Origin: Serpula lacrymans var. lacrymans S7.9
Taxonomy: Eukaryota; Basidiomycota; Agaricomycetes; Boletales; Serpulaceae
Direction: 5' to 3'
Length of the DNA stretch: 64,000 bases
Assembly (NCBI RefSeq): GCF_000218685.1
Contig: NW_006763297.1
Coordinates: 1,020,249 to 1,084,248 of the forward strand
Shown: in pieces, positions 10,603-22,239 of the stretch
How the letters are laid out: every line of letters starts with the position of its first letter
Numbering within the stretch: position 1 is the stretch's first letter
The notes under the pieces: model-generated
Databases searched by the model: none
Seen by the model: only the letters and a program-made list of their open reading frames with translations
Told to the model about the DNA's origin: nothing
Program-made: the position numbers and the translations under genes

Positions 10603-11343
10603 TCAAAAATCAAAAACAATCGCACTGTAAATGAATGTTCTGCTGAAAAAAAAGAAACTGGAGCCACCGGTCCACCACCTAGTCCAAATCTGACAGTTCC
10701 ATGGCCTTACCAATGGACTGGTTGTGTTAGACCACCTGATCAAACGAGGGAGGGAGAGGAGTAGTTCCAATTTGGAACAAGTGAGTCCCAGGCAGTGTGT
10801 GGTAGGTGTAGCTGTGGCGAAGACGATGGACAAAAGATAAGTGTACCCAAGTGAATGGGACAGCGATGAACATGGGCAACGCAAGGGGATGAACCTTCTC
10901 CAGCTCAAAAACTACCCTCCCAAGCTCCAACGAGGCAAGATGAGCAACCAATGTTTTGATAGTATATGATGGCAGATCGATGTCATGAAGATGGACCTGT
11001 TGCCCTATTTGGACCGGCCGCCGGGGCTTTGCTGATATCAGCAGTGGCACGTGGTAGTTGACGGATTGGCGACGGAAGCGGATAGGAAGTGGTGACATCA
11101 GAAATGGTGGGGGTGCAAATAAGATGAGGAGGAGGAGGGTGGAGGTGACGAAAAAGTGGATTAGAATGGGGATCCAGAAACAACCGTCAGGTGAGAATAA
11201 AAAGGAGAGGAAGGGGCCCATGGTGGGGCTAGGCAAAGGAAGGGGAGTAAAGGAAACGACAAAAGCGAGGGCGCAATGCAATGTGTAGCCAGTGGCGACG
11301 CGAAAATTTGCCGAAATGCGGAAAGTACCGAATGGAAAAGCAA
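10603..11343 (-). pseudogene. Unknown gene fragment, GC-richer than its surroundings
   Basis: A minus-strand reading of more than 184 codons is open from about 11340 to 10727 and has base composition more like the single-copy genes further right than the AT-rich repeats around it. It contains a strongly hydrophobic run (about 11215-11105, WIPILIHFFVTSTLLLLILF) that could be a membrane segment, then SVNYHVPLLISAKPRRPVQI and VAHLASLELGRVVFELEKVH. No ATG opens the long frame; the first codon available is TTG. I do not recognise a family. It sits inside the break of the Harbinger transposase, so it may be a host gene piece carried in by an element or placed there by rearrangement. Equally it may be chance open frame. 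Confidence 0.3.
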
Positions 11344-11589
11344 AGGTAAGCGTGACTGGATTGCCTAATAGAGGTGATGCTGATCAGCCACAAGTTCGAA
11401 AAAGGCAATATTAATTACTATTCCACGTGGCACTGTGCCTGTGTGGCGCAAAGGCGAGTCTTTTTGAATATTCGCTTCGTTATTGACACCTGTCCATGCT
11501 ACCAATCAACTTTGGTGCATGACACCGTGGCATTCAGTACCATCTAGTAGAGTGGGGTAGAGTGGGTCAAAGGTAAGCATCTAGACTTC

Positions 11590-11990
11590 ATGGATATAGG
11601 ACGTGCTAAACCATGTAATCTGCTACCTGTAGGCCTCAAGGAGCTATTCAATTTGCATCACACACAGGCTTGCAATTGTATTGAGAGGATATTTGTTGTA
11701 CTCAAGCAAAGGTTCTGCAACATTTTAAGCTCCCCCAAATACAACCTGGATGTGCAAGCCTGCATCCCTGTGGCCCTCTGCATTGTCCACAACTTCATTT
11801 GGGTCCACAATGCAGAGGAAATCCAAAGCTTACTCGCTGACTCAATCTCTTCACCAACAGACATACATACCCGTGGTATGCTTGATATTGCCACTCTCAA
11901 CAAATCAGGACAAGGGGGGAACCACATGCTTTGGATATTAGCACAGAACATGATATTGATGTATAGTCATTTTGAGGCCCGGTAACATTT
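11590..11990 (+). pseudogene. PIF/Harbinger transposase, 3' part
   Basis: The reading resumes with IGRAKPCNLLPVGLKELFNL, then HHTQACNCIERIFVVLKQRF (about 11650-11715), CIPVALCIVHNFIWVHNAEE and a short tail. These match the C-terminal block of Harbinger transposases (family form ELFNLRHSQARNVIERIFGVLK, IPAALCALHNFIR), which includes the last catalytic Glu region (IER). It continues the fragment at 9076-9721. No stop interrupts this piece until the end near 11983. Confidence 0.78.
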
Positions 11991-12149
11991 TTTCTATCTT
12001 AATTGTTGGTTTGATCACACAAGGAACTGATAAAATACAACAAAATACATTCAACGTAGCTTATGAACAGTATACAACAGCATTTATACAACAAGCAACA
12101 AATATGCAAAACCATTTACATGAAAAGCAACAGGTATAACAAAGTTAGC

Positions 12150-12850
12150 CCATTGAGACATCCACCACAGGATACCCTTCCTCCTGAAGATGCTTCACCA
12201 CCCACAAGCGGTGGAATGGCTCGGACTCTGGGCCTGTCTCAAGGTCCATATATCCCTCAACAATGTCAGGCTTCAACTGTAAGAAATCAAGGAAGGCCAC
12301 CAGTCACTCATCATCAAGCCATTGCTCAAGCTGCTGAGTACGCTTTGTCACAAGGCTTTGTACACTTGGACAGGTAGAGTGCTGGTCATTGGTAGGGATA
12401 CTAGAAGTGGAGGCGGTGGGAGTGGCTGAAGCGGCTGGTGTATTATTCAAAGCCATTTGCTTGATGATCAATCTGAGTTCTATCCCCTGGGATTCTTGGA
12501 TGTTGTTGCTCCGTTGTATCTGCTCCCCGAGACCATTGGGAGTGGCTGCACCAGATAGACAAGAAGATTTTGAACAGGATGTGCTAGTTACTACTGACTC
12601 TGCTATTGCAGAATCCTGTACCGATGTAAACTTTCTCATTCCACCAGATATTTTTGAAGCTGGACTAATAGGGGTGCAGACTGTACTGGATTTAATGGAT
12701 TGATTGAGAGTATGGGTAGGAATTATGGTAACTTCATTAGTACAAACAGTTGTCGGTGAGTCCTTCCCCATTGTATTGACATTCATAGCAGCTTCCTTGT
12801 TGCTATTGCCATTAATAGTGCTGTCATTTTCCTCATTGCTGACTATGCTA
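12150..12850 (-). pseudogene. Probable Harbinger accessory (Myb/SANT-like) protein, 3' part
   Basis: On the minus strand a reading runs from about 12850 (NEENDSTINGNSNKE) through a Ser/Thr/Pro-rich linker to QSLVTKRTQQLEQWLDDE at 12304. After a stop it continues LVAFLDFLQLKPDIVEGYMD and WVVKHLQEEGYPVV to about 12150. The C-terminal part resembles the tail of the second ORF found beside fungal Harbinger transposases (LxDxELxALIDLFQxD...AYMxL...RKAWLxKQL). It lies tail-to-tail with the transposase, a common arrangement for these elements. The DNA-binding N-terminal domain is not visible upstream. The assignment is by weak similarity and position. Confidence 0.4.
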
Positions 12851-14595
12851 TGATTGTTATATGCTTATCAGTAGTGTCTTATAAAAAAGTGACTCAGTCT
12901 ATTATGTGGAACATGGGTTGAACAATGAAGTATTTTTGGCTCTAGCACTCAATTACATGGTGTATTGACAAAGATATGATGTAGATGCAAGAATAATTTC
13001 TCTTGTTTTTATGTAGGAGGGAAATCTTATGTTTGTTTGGACAAAAGCCCAAAGGTGGCTTTCCCTGTTGTGGTATTCCATGAGCAGAAGTATTTTGGAT
13101 CTTTGAGAAAAAGACATTAGCAAGCTGTGATACCCTATAAATTAGGAATAAATTGGACAATGCAAGCAGATGTGACACACCTGGAGATTTTTATCTAACT
13201 GGTGGTAAGCTTAAGGTATATTGGGCTAGTGCTGTATGGGTTTTGGGAACTGCTTGCATACAAGGTGCTAAGACTTGAGCATGTTTACATAGGTACAAAC
13301 AAAAGGCATTGCTGGCTCAAAGTCTTTTGACCTGAGATTTTTGGTTGTCTGCTTGGATCCTAGTGGGATTGGAATGCAAAACTCCCAAGAACATTTGTTA
13401 GCTAATGTAATGTAAGAGAGCAGCCAGGGTGTTAGCAATTGCATACCCCACTAGGAGTAAATCATTTGTATTGCACCAAAGGCATTACTAATGAATAATA
13501 CCTGGGTAGTGAATATTTAATGGGATGTGACATTGTATGCAGAGTGGGTGTCAAGTCTGACTCCCAGCTTGCAACAGATCCTATTTTGATGGCTGTTGAT
13601 TAGCTCCTCGACCCATTCCTTACCGCTAAGTTGGGATGTGTGATAAGGCTCCTTGTTGAGATATTGTTGGCTGTAGGCAAGTGTGCAGTGCCAACACTGC
13701 TTAAGATGTTCAAGCATGCAACACCACATTCCTGTTGATGGAATAAGAGAAGTTGTATGAGTCCTTTTGTCTGGTCAGAGTCCATCAATGGTAAGATACA
13801 GTCTGATATTGCCCCGGCGCTGCCAGTACAACACATGCTGATATCTCAATAATCTACAAGTCTAAACAAAGTTCACAACTTCAGGCTCCAACCAAACTTT
13901 GGGCAATTTTTTGGCTGGCAATTTTCTGGCAATGCAGCTGGACAGTACCAAATGTGAGTATGGGTGCCATATGTTAGATATTTGGACCCTCAGGGCGTGG
14001 GAACAAATGTGGGAGAAGGATTCTTGGGCAAATGAATGCCATAATAACGTAGGTACAAAGCTTCTTATATAACAAACATATGTAAATACCATGTGAAAAT
14101 TAATGATAGCCACAAAAAGCCGGTTATAATCACAGAAATGAATCTTCGGGCGAAGCTCCGAAGTTCGTTTACATAATATACTTTCTACACCATAGGGCAG
14201 TCAAATATACAGGTGCTAAAGGCGGCAATGCTGTAGTGAGTCTAGACTTGGGTATCTATAGTCATTGATTCACTGCAACTTGGCTCTAGTTAGCCTATGG
14301 TGGCATATAAATTAGTCCCCTCTCTTTCTTTCTCTCTCTAAGAAAAGCCGGGTCCAGGACTGGCCGGCAATTTTTTGTCCCACGTAGCATTGTTTATTCT
14401 CAGCCGTTTTCTGGAAGCATGACCACACCATGTCTCATACGGAATTATTTTATGCAGCACACTGTAGAATACAGGAAGATTATTGATGCAAACGATGATG
14501 ACGACGTAATTAGCTGTATTGTCGAAGAATGGTATAATGTCAGGTGCAAAATATAAAAATGTCATGAAACTGATGAAAAGCGTGATAGTGTCTTC
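12851..14595. other. AT-rich unassigned region at the repeat/gene border
   Basis: No intact gene or recognisable element is seen. Short minus-strand frames near 12942-13178 and 13517-13836 have no match I know. An imperfect hairpin (CTTCGG at 14144-14149 paired with CCGAAG at 14158-14163, extendable past one bulged base) lies near 14150. The last 250 bp is probably the 3' UTR and terminator zone of SCC2, whose stop codon is at 14596-14598. Confidence 0.4.
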
Positions 14596-17500
14596 TCATG
14601 TAGAATCATCGTCAGGCTCCACCGTCACACCGTCTTCACTCCATATAGCTAGGAACTGGTGCGAAAAGAATGAGCACTGCTGCGAAAAAAACCAGAAGGA
14701 GTCATACCATTGTCCTGTGGTTTTCTATATCTTGATCGACAAGTGGAGTACTCGCGAAAGGGAGACGGTCCCACATGATTGGATTATGATGCCGTTTCGT
14801 GACAGCCTTGTCACCCACGATACTTTTCTTGCCTGGCGCGAATTTGATACATTTCCTACAGACATACATTGTCAGCCCGTAATGATGACATAGATGTGGA
14901 TGAAATACTCTTCAGATAGGCCATAAAGCATCTTCAAATAAGCTTTTAGCAGCATAACCATTCCTACGATGACAGAACTTCTGATGACTGCTATATCCCA
15001 GCGTTGGACCGCTGAGGCTTGAGTTTATTCGATCAATACGTCGGTAAGGATTACACAATGAGATGTATAACTTGCCTCCCAGTTTAGCAGACACATGCGG
15101 GTTTTCGACGGCTTCGACGGCTTCCTACAAAGTATGTTAGTTAATCAACAGTCACCACTCCCAAGCGATATGATACCGCCCGAAGGACCTACGGTTTGTG
15201 AAGCGTCGTGTAATTGCGTCAAAAGATTAGACGGCGAGAGCACTTCGATCAATTGCATTCCGGCAGTCGATAATACCGAAGTCAGATAGTTGATGACAGT
15301 TAGCACTTCCTCTTGAGTTTTATAATCAAAAGCGGAGAAGTTCTCGGCCATATATCGCGCAAAATCAATATCGTCCTGGTACTCTTAAGTACATGTAGTA
15401 CCTTCAAGCGAGTTACTTACCTGGGATGATTGTAAAGCACCGTTGATGTCAAAAACTTTGACTAATGATCTCAAAAAATCTTGTCTAGATCCACGTTTTT
15501 CGCGGACCAAGGAGTACCATCGCTGAAGCAATGCTACAGGTTCTGACTGCAGTCTATATCCTATTTCGGAGATAAGCAATTATCAATAACAAAGCAAAAG
15601 TCATTTGATACATACCTTTAAAAACTCCGGTCCCAATCCTTTTCTGGTAGTTGAAAGATTCCCGTGCACTGACCACATAACGAACATTTAGCAACGATGT
15701 GTGTTTACTATACAGGACAGCATGAAGTGCGTTTGCACGAGCACTTATAGCGGAAATGGGACTCGTCTCTAGCGCAATGATTATAGGGAAAGACTAGGAC
15801 TGATAGTCGATAAATGGCATCGACGAAGTATATAACTCGCACCTGAAGAGGATGAGCTAATCCTTGCTTTACGGTGAAGCTTAGGATATCGATAGCAACA
15901 GCCTGAATGGCCGCGTTTTGCGATAAAGCCGCATCAAGAATGGATGCTATATATCGCTGAACTATGGCTGAACTGACTCTATAGCAATGTAAGGGCAGTA
16001 AATTTCAAAGGGATAAAACATACCCGGAGTCTGCGAATCCATCGGTATTACCCACGAGCTCCTCCATATTGACCTCTGACTCAGATGAATGTGTCTTCAG
16101 ATTGACTACTGAGGATTCGTTAGTGATACTGACGCGTCGCAAAACGAACGCCAACCTTTACTCTGTATAGACTGCTTTACTGACTCTGCAGTTAAGAAAT
16201 CCTGCATAATACGTAACAACCGCCCATGACTGTCTTCGTCCGAAGATTTAAACGTGTCATCCATAATTTTCGCTGAAGACTCCAAAGTCATCAACGTGGG
16301 CTGAGCTCGAAAAAGAAACCCTGAGATCGTTACAAGGTTTAGCAAAAATAGATGGATGCGTTAATGAACCTACCGAGGCATTGTAGAATGCGTCCCTGTA
16401 GTCCAATATCGTCATACTTTTCATATAACTTCAACAGACTATTGTAAATATGCTCGACAACCGAACCCTTCAACCAGAATTGAGTGCTATGTAAATTCAT
16501 AGAATAAACATATACCTACTCTCGTGATAGTGTTTAGATCAGAAGCAAGATCTGCGTTGCACACATTATCAATTTAAATTGGCTCATATAAATCGACTGA
16601 ATCCAGAACCTTCGTATTCGTTGCGTACATAATCAAAGTCGCAATGCTCGCCGAGTAGCGAGACGATGAAAATCAGTATGGAAAGCGTCCTGACCTCGAC
16701 TGGAGTCATTCTTTGTGCCGTCGACCTGCAGATAGCTTGTTGAAGCCGCGCTGCACATGACCGCGTGAGTAGTGATTAACGCCAAGATTTATGGTACAGA
16801 CCATTACAAGATTTCACCAAAGCTACGAGCCGATTGAAGTCGTGGGTTAAATTCTGGACCACTGCACACATACACGCCACCGATTCTTGCAAACCCTGCG
16901 TACCATGATGAGCGCTCAAGACTAGGTCGATTTGAACCTTACCTGAACACCGCCTATAGTAGACGGTTTAAGAATCATGGGCTGCAAAAGTAGCTGAAGC
17001 TCTTGACCAAGCTTCACAGAAGTCCTAGGCATATGAGGTACAGATGCTCTGAATATTTTCAACAGATAATCTGTTATGATGACTTCTTCAGGCTGATGAT
17101 GTGTGCCATATGAATAGCTAAAAACAATACAAAGGCTGAAAACTCACTGATGTTGCAGGTTTCAGGTATGGCAATAGTGTGGAAGCATTTGATCCAGATA
17201 AAACAGGTGGGTAAGCAGTGGTAAACAGAAATATAGTTCGTATACAAGTATGGACAGTCTGTTCATTATTATGTGAGCTCATTGCGGAACATAATAGTCT
17301 ACCAGGAGACTCACAAAGCCAGGCAGATCAGACGCGTCAACTAAGCCATCGATCAAAGTTTCGCAGATTTCAGTGTAACTACCGCGTAAAGAAGTTAAGT
17401 CTGTGCCGTCTTTGTCTGCTATCATCTTGCGCAGCAAATCTTCCAGAGGTGATTGCCTGTCTTTAAAGTTCGTTGCAACCCCCATAATCACAGATACATT

Positions 17501-20500
17501 GGATAGCAATCCACCCTTGTCACCATTAGTAGGCTTCGTTGACTGACGTACTTTCATGGAAAGACCATGCAATGAGGTAATAGTGAACCAAAGTTCTTCT
17601 AAGGTTTTGACAGCCAGGTCCTTCACCGTATTGTCCTCATCCAACATCCGCAGCACGAGCTTGGTACTTATGTCGACACGACGAGTCATATTATCTGTCA
17701 CCTGGTAATAGGACTTGAGCAGTCTAATGACACGTTTCCTCACTCCGAGACCGGTGTCCTGAGGCAAATCAATGTATTAGTAAACCGCGCATGAACGTAT
17801 CGACACACCCACAGCAATACGGTCAGCGATTCTTTGGTAGTAGTCTCCTGCAACAGCTGGTGAGTCAACCAAGTACTTTCCAATCAGCTCTACAGCAGCA
17901 TCTCGGACAGCAGGGGAACTATCAAGGAGATGACCTTCAATAGCTCCACGGACGTTAGCCTAATCGAGACATTTTAGTTGACATCAGAAGTAATAGATTG
18001 ACAAGTCGCGCACAGCAGATAGAATGCTCGGGTCGCTTGTCACTATTTGCCCTAAGGCTCGAAGCGCTTTGGTACGCATAAACACTTGGGGAGCATCAAG
18101 GGCTAATAAAACCACATTTAAGATGGGACCGAATGTATTTTTGAGGCTTTGAATAGTGCCAATCTCTTCTGCCAATTGGTCGATTCGAACAATCTCTTCC
18201 TGCGAGCTGAGGCAACATTTATGAAGGACCTTTGAAGTACTTGAAAGTGGACTGACCCTATGTCAAAAACGTCAACTGTATTATCCTTCCAAACGTCTCT
18301 CAGTGCGTTTCTAAGGTCTCCGCCAAACAGGAGCATGTCACGATGCTTTTGAGTCGTTTCGTTTTCGGGATTTTCGAGGAAGTTGTGTACTTGGTTCAAG
18401 GCCAATGCTAGTTCTTGTCCCCACGTTGCCGCCGTAAGTTCCCTCGCACTCTGCAGAAGTGAACGTTATTTCATAGCAAAGCCCAAGTAAAATACATTTC
18501 CCCTCACATCATACGCTTGATCGTCTGATGAACGCTTGCATAAATGCATTGCTATGTCTTGATGTCTTAAAATTAACTTTCGAAATTCTTCGGAATTCGC
18601 TGTTGAAATAATCTGCAAAAATATATAACCGATAAGAAGCGTCTTGCAAGAAATAGCGGGCATACCTCTTCCATGGGCAATACATTTTCACCAGCCTGTC
18701 GTTGCTTAACCTTTAGCGAACTAGACCTCATACGTGCCGCAATTGTTCCCAGATGATCAAGTGCAATATTCTTGGCTGCATTATTGTCCGTCTGACTTGA
18801 TTTTACATCATCTAGCGATGACACCTGGGAGGACTTTTAGCATGTAGTAAAACCCTTCATCTAACGAATTGCAAACCATGAATTTGCAAACGACACTCAA
18901 GAGCAAACTTGCCGCTGGCCATTCCGGCCAGTACAAGACCGTAAGAAGGTCGGAGATCAAGTTATCTAATATGGCCCGATATTCAGCCTCGTTGGAGCTC
19001 TTCGTTGATTTACTCTTTCCGGACCTTCAATGATGTGTCAGTCGAGATGAACGAAAACATAGTTTTTCTTCGCACCTTTGCGTCAAAAAAATAACTATGG
19101 TCTTGGCTGCTTTGGAAGCTGATTCCAATCCGCCAACATATAATCGTACTTCCTGGAGCCAGATTGTTATCGTCGTAACTGTGATGCAAACGCAAAATAA
19201 TGACCTCAAGATCAAGTTCATCGAGGAATGGTTCTGCTTGTCTGTCATTGATGTTTTCTTGACGACGTAATGCGAAACGACGCTGGCGATTCTTTGCAAT
19301 CTGGGAAGCTTCGATGCGGATATCATGTGCAGATGTTTGTACCAGCTGTAAAAGTAGAGCGGAGACAGTCTTGATGGACCGCCCATCCCGCAAACTATAA
19401 AATAGATGAAGAGAGATGACGAGATGCTTCAAAAATATCTGCGCACCGGAACTGTCCTGCTTTCTTGTTACCGTCAGAAAGTTTGATAAGCGACGTCAGG
19501 ATTTCCTCGATAATCCACGACCGTTGGCTTTCATGCCTTGCAAAAACCTATAGACACATCAAACACTGCATTCCTTAAGTTAAGATTATACTAACCCCAC
19601 GTATTAGAGACAATGCGTCAAGTCGGAGCCCTCTCATTGAGCTGTTGCCCAACGTGCTGAGGACCACATTCTCTTTCTTGCCCTTGCCGTCACTATCTCC
19701 GCCAGGCTCGAACACAAAGAACGGACCAATAGCAATGTAAACGGTGTGTATGATGATTGCGTCTGACATAACAACAGCCTCCTCCGAAATGAGGCGATTG
19801 ATGTGAGGTAAGGCAACTGAGAGTGCTTGAAATAGCTCGCTGAGCTGCCGTCGATGAGCTATGGAAGAGGCATCAGAGCCTTTATGAAGATGTTTTAGCA
19901 GCGCTGAATTTGGGCGATCGATGGTCGACGCTTCTACAAAGGGATATACAATACTTGTCAGTTGGTTCTTGATGGTGCTCAGACAAGCCATGATAAGCTC
20001 TTCAGAATACAACTACCATAGATAAAGTACTGAGTGATTTGGGCAGTGGTAAATAGATGAGAACACTTCACCTGCTTTATTAACCTATCACTGCCTAGCA
20101 ATGCAATGCAACAATCAGCTGCCAAAACACTGTCCCTTGCAACATCTAAATGCTTTGACAGTTGTTCTAGATCGACGTTTGTAAGCACTGAACTTGTCGA
20201 AGAGTCCTCAACCGCCATAGCCGCTTCTTCCACCATGGTACTTTCCTGGGAAATATCACCGGATCCGCTCGTTGAAATTTTCTCTTCTACGCCGGTAAGC
20301 GTTTTCCGTGTTTTGAGTATCTTTCTACCTTTACGAGGTGAGTCGTTTTTTGCCCCAGCTTGGGGTATAGTACTGAACGGTTCGACGTTTTCGCCTGCTA
20401 CCACGCTACGATCCAAAATTTTCAATAATCTAGATATCACACCACTGTCGACGTTGGCCAAACTCGCTTTTCCCTTAGGTGTGCCGCCGCCTAAACCATT

Positions 20501-22035
20501 TTCGCGGGTCGTCCTCCTGGTACGTTTCACAGGCTTTGCCATTTGTATGATATATTTGGTCAGTTTGCGAATTATATTGGGCTGAAGTAAGGGCTGATCA
20601 CGATCATGCCCAATAGAGGTGAAATATTCCTTGGAGAGTGGGTTCCGGTCGACATCAGCTGGAAGAGAATCCTCTGCGTCAAAGATATCGTCAGTGAGGG
20701 CGATAAACTTTTCCAGAGGGTCTAGAAGATATCAATATATCAGCTTGTAGGAAGGATGAAAGAGTCCTTACCCCTGTCGTCACGATCGCCAGTCCTTCGG
20801 GCAGATGATTTCACGCTGGTAAGACCAGCTGTCTTGGAAACATGGGTGTCGTCATCTTCTGATCCATATCCGCCTAAGTCTGGTGAGTCAGTTTTACCTT
20901 GCCGAAAGGAATGCGTCTTTAAAGGAGACGGAGTAAACCACATCTTGGGGAGAGGGGGGACCTCAACGTAAGCAAGAGTTCTCCTAGGCGTCTTGGAAGA
21001 ACTGGAAGAACTAGAAGATCCAGTCATCGCAGAGACGCGTGAGATGACAGTAGAGTCGGAGTGCGCGGCATGTAAGCGTTTGTGAGATGGTGTGGAGACT
21101 CTTTCTGTTGACTTCCTTTTACGAGGAGTGATCGATGGAGCTGAGCAATTCGAATTGGACGTTAATGCAAGAGGATCGGGACTTTCGTGTGGCAAAGTAT
21201 GAACATGACGGGAAGGGGTCCTCATCTGATGATCATTTGGTCCAGAAAAGGCTTGAGCCAATCCTTGAGATTGCTGTTCAAGAAAACTATTGAAAAAGGA
21301 GGACGAGTCCTCAAATCGGTGTGAGACATTCTGGGGGGTTTCTGGAGGATAGCCTAACGCAAATGCAAGGGAGGACGTAGAAGGAGTGACGCTGGGAGGA
21401 GGGGGCGTAGGATAGGCGGAGGCAGGAGTCATGCGCTGAAAAATCGAACTTGCGAGAGCCGGGGTCTGGTAACCGGACTGGACACCCTGTGATCGGGACC
21501 ATTGGGAAGGAAAGGAGTATGATGTTGAAGGACTGCATGCAAGAAGGGGGGAAAATCAGAATCATATACACATAAGCATGTGCCTGACGCACTACTCTGG
21601 GTCCCCTAAGACCTGCATGCATTGGTCTCTTGAGCGTTCCCAGTAGCCTGTTGGCTGAGCGGGCATTGGCATTGCGGACAAACGAGAAATCTCGTGAGAG
21701 TATTCATTCATTTGGGGAACGACTGCATTATGAGAAGGGTAGTGAAAATTATTGTAGCTGGCTTGCATATAAGTTGGTGTGTTCGCGGTTACTGCCAAGT
21801 TGTTTATATGCCTTGCCACTTATAAGGACTGGTCAATAAAAAAATGTAACAATAGTCAAAAAGATTTACCATGAGTAGTGGGGGTTGCGGAAGCCATAGG
21901 ATATACAGCAAGCAACCTATGAGCTCCATGAACGGAATCTGCGGCAACTCTATTGAAAGCGGGTTCTGGTGATGAGACTGGTTGCAAATGCTGATGAATA
22001 TAATGCTGGTTCGCATGCCAGTAATGGTCATCCAT
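14596..22035 (-). CDS. SCC2: Sister chromatid cohesion protein 2 (cohesin loader)
   Basis: Scc2 (Mis4/NIPBL; Rad9 of Coprinopsis) loads the cohesin ring onto chromatin with Scc4. The start is ATG at 22033-22035 ([12 protein letters not shown]). The first exons encode a disordered N-terminus ([18 protein letters not shown]). Long helical HEAT-repeat exons follow, with [17 protein letters not shown] (about 18090-18030), [17 protein letters not shown] (about 17740-17690), [19 protein letters not shown] (about 17645-17590) and [19 protein letters not shown] near 15350. The tail reads [20 protein letters not shown] (about 14985-14925), then [20 protein letters not shown] and [13 protein letters not shown], ending at a TGA at 14596. 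Introns are many and short, one of them apparently GC-AG (15018-15075). The gene borders the repeat zone but shows no damage. Exon joins in 15,600-17,200 were only partly resolved. Confidence 0.9.
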
Positions 22036-22140
22036 ATTGTTCGGCCGTAAAGAGGAAGACAAGGTCAAAAGGCCAGATATACTAACAGAGGAACCGGACA
22101 AGCGTGGTTAAGCTAAGGACGGATGAGACGCTTTCAGACT

Positions 22141-22164
22141 CACAGCCACGCCATCGTGGCTGTG
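22141..22164. repeat. Perfect 10-bp inverted repeat upstream of SCC2
   Basis: CACAGCCACG, four bases CCAT, then CGTGGCTGTG form a perfect hairpin-type palindrome 106 bp upstream of the SCC2 start codon. GGCCACAG recurs just beyond it. It may be a protein-binding site in the SCC2 promoter or 5' leader; nothing in the sequence names the binder. Confidence 0.55.
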
Positions 22165-22239
22165 CCCGATGGCCACAGCACTACGGAACTTCAACTTTTC
22201 GAAAGATGAAAATGCATCACGGTAGGAAGAATGTCATCA

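Noticed and set aside
14519..14893. Plus-strand frame of 124 codons
   Set aside because: It is antisense to the last SCC2 exons, whose protein sequence is conserved.
20106..20585. Plus-strand frame of 159 codons
   Set aside because: Antisense to the low-complexity N-terminal region of SCC2 with no independent motif.
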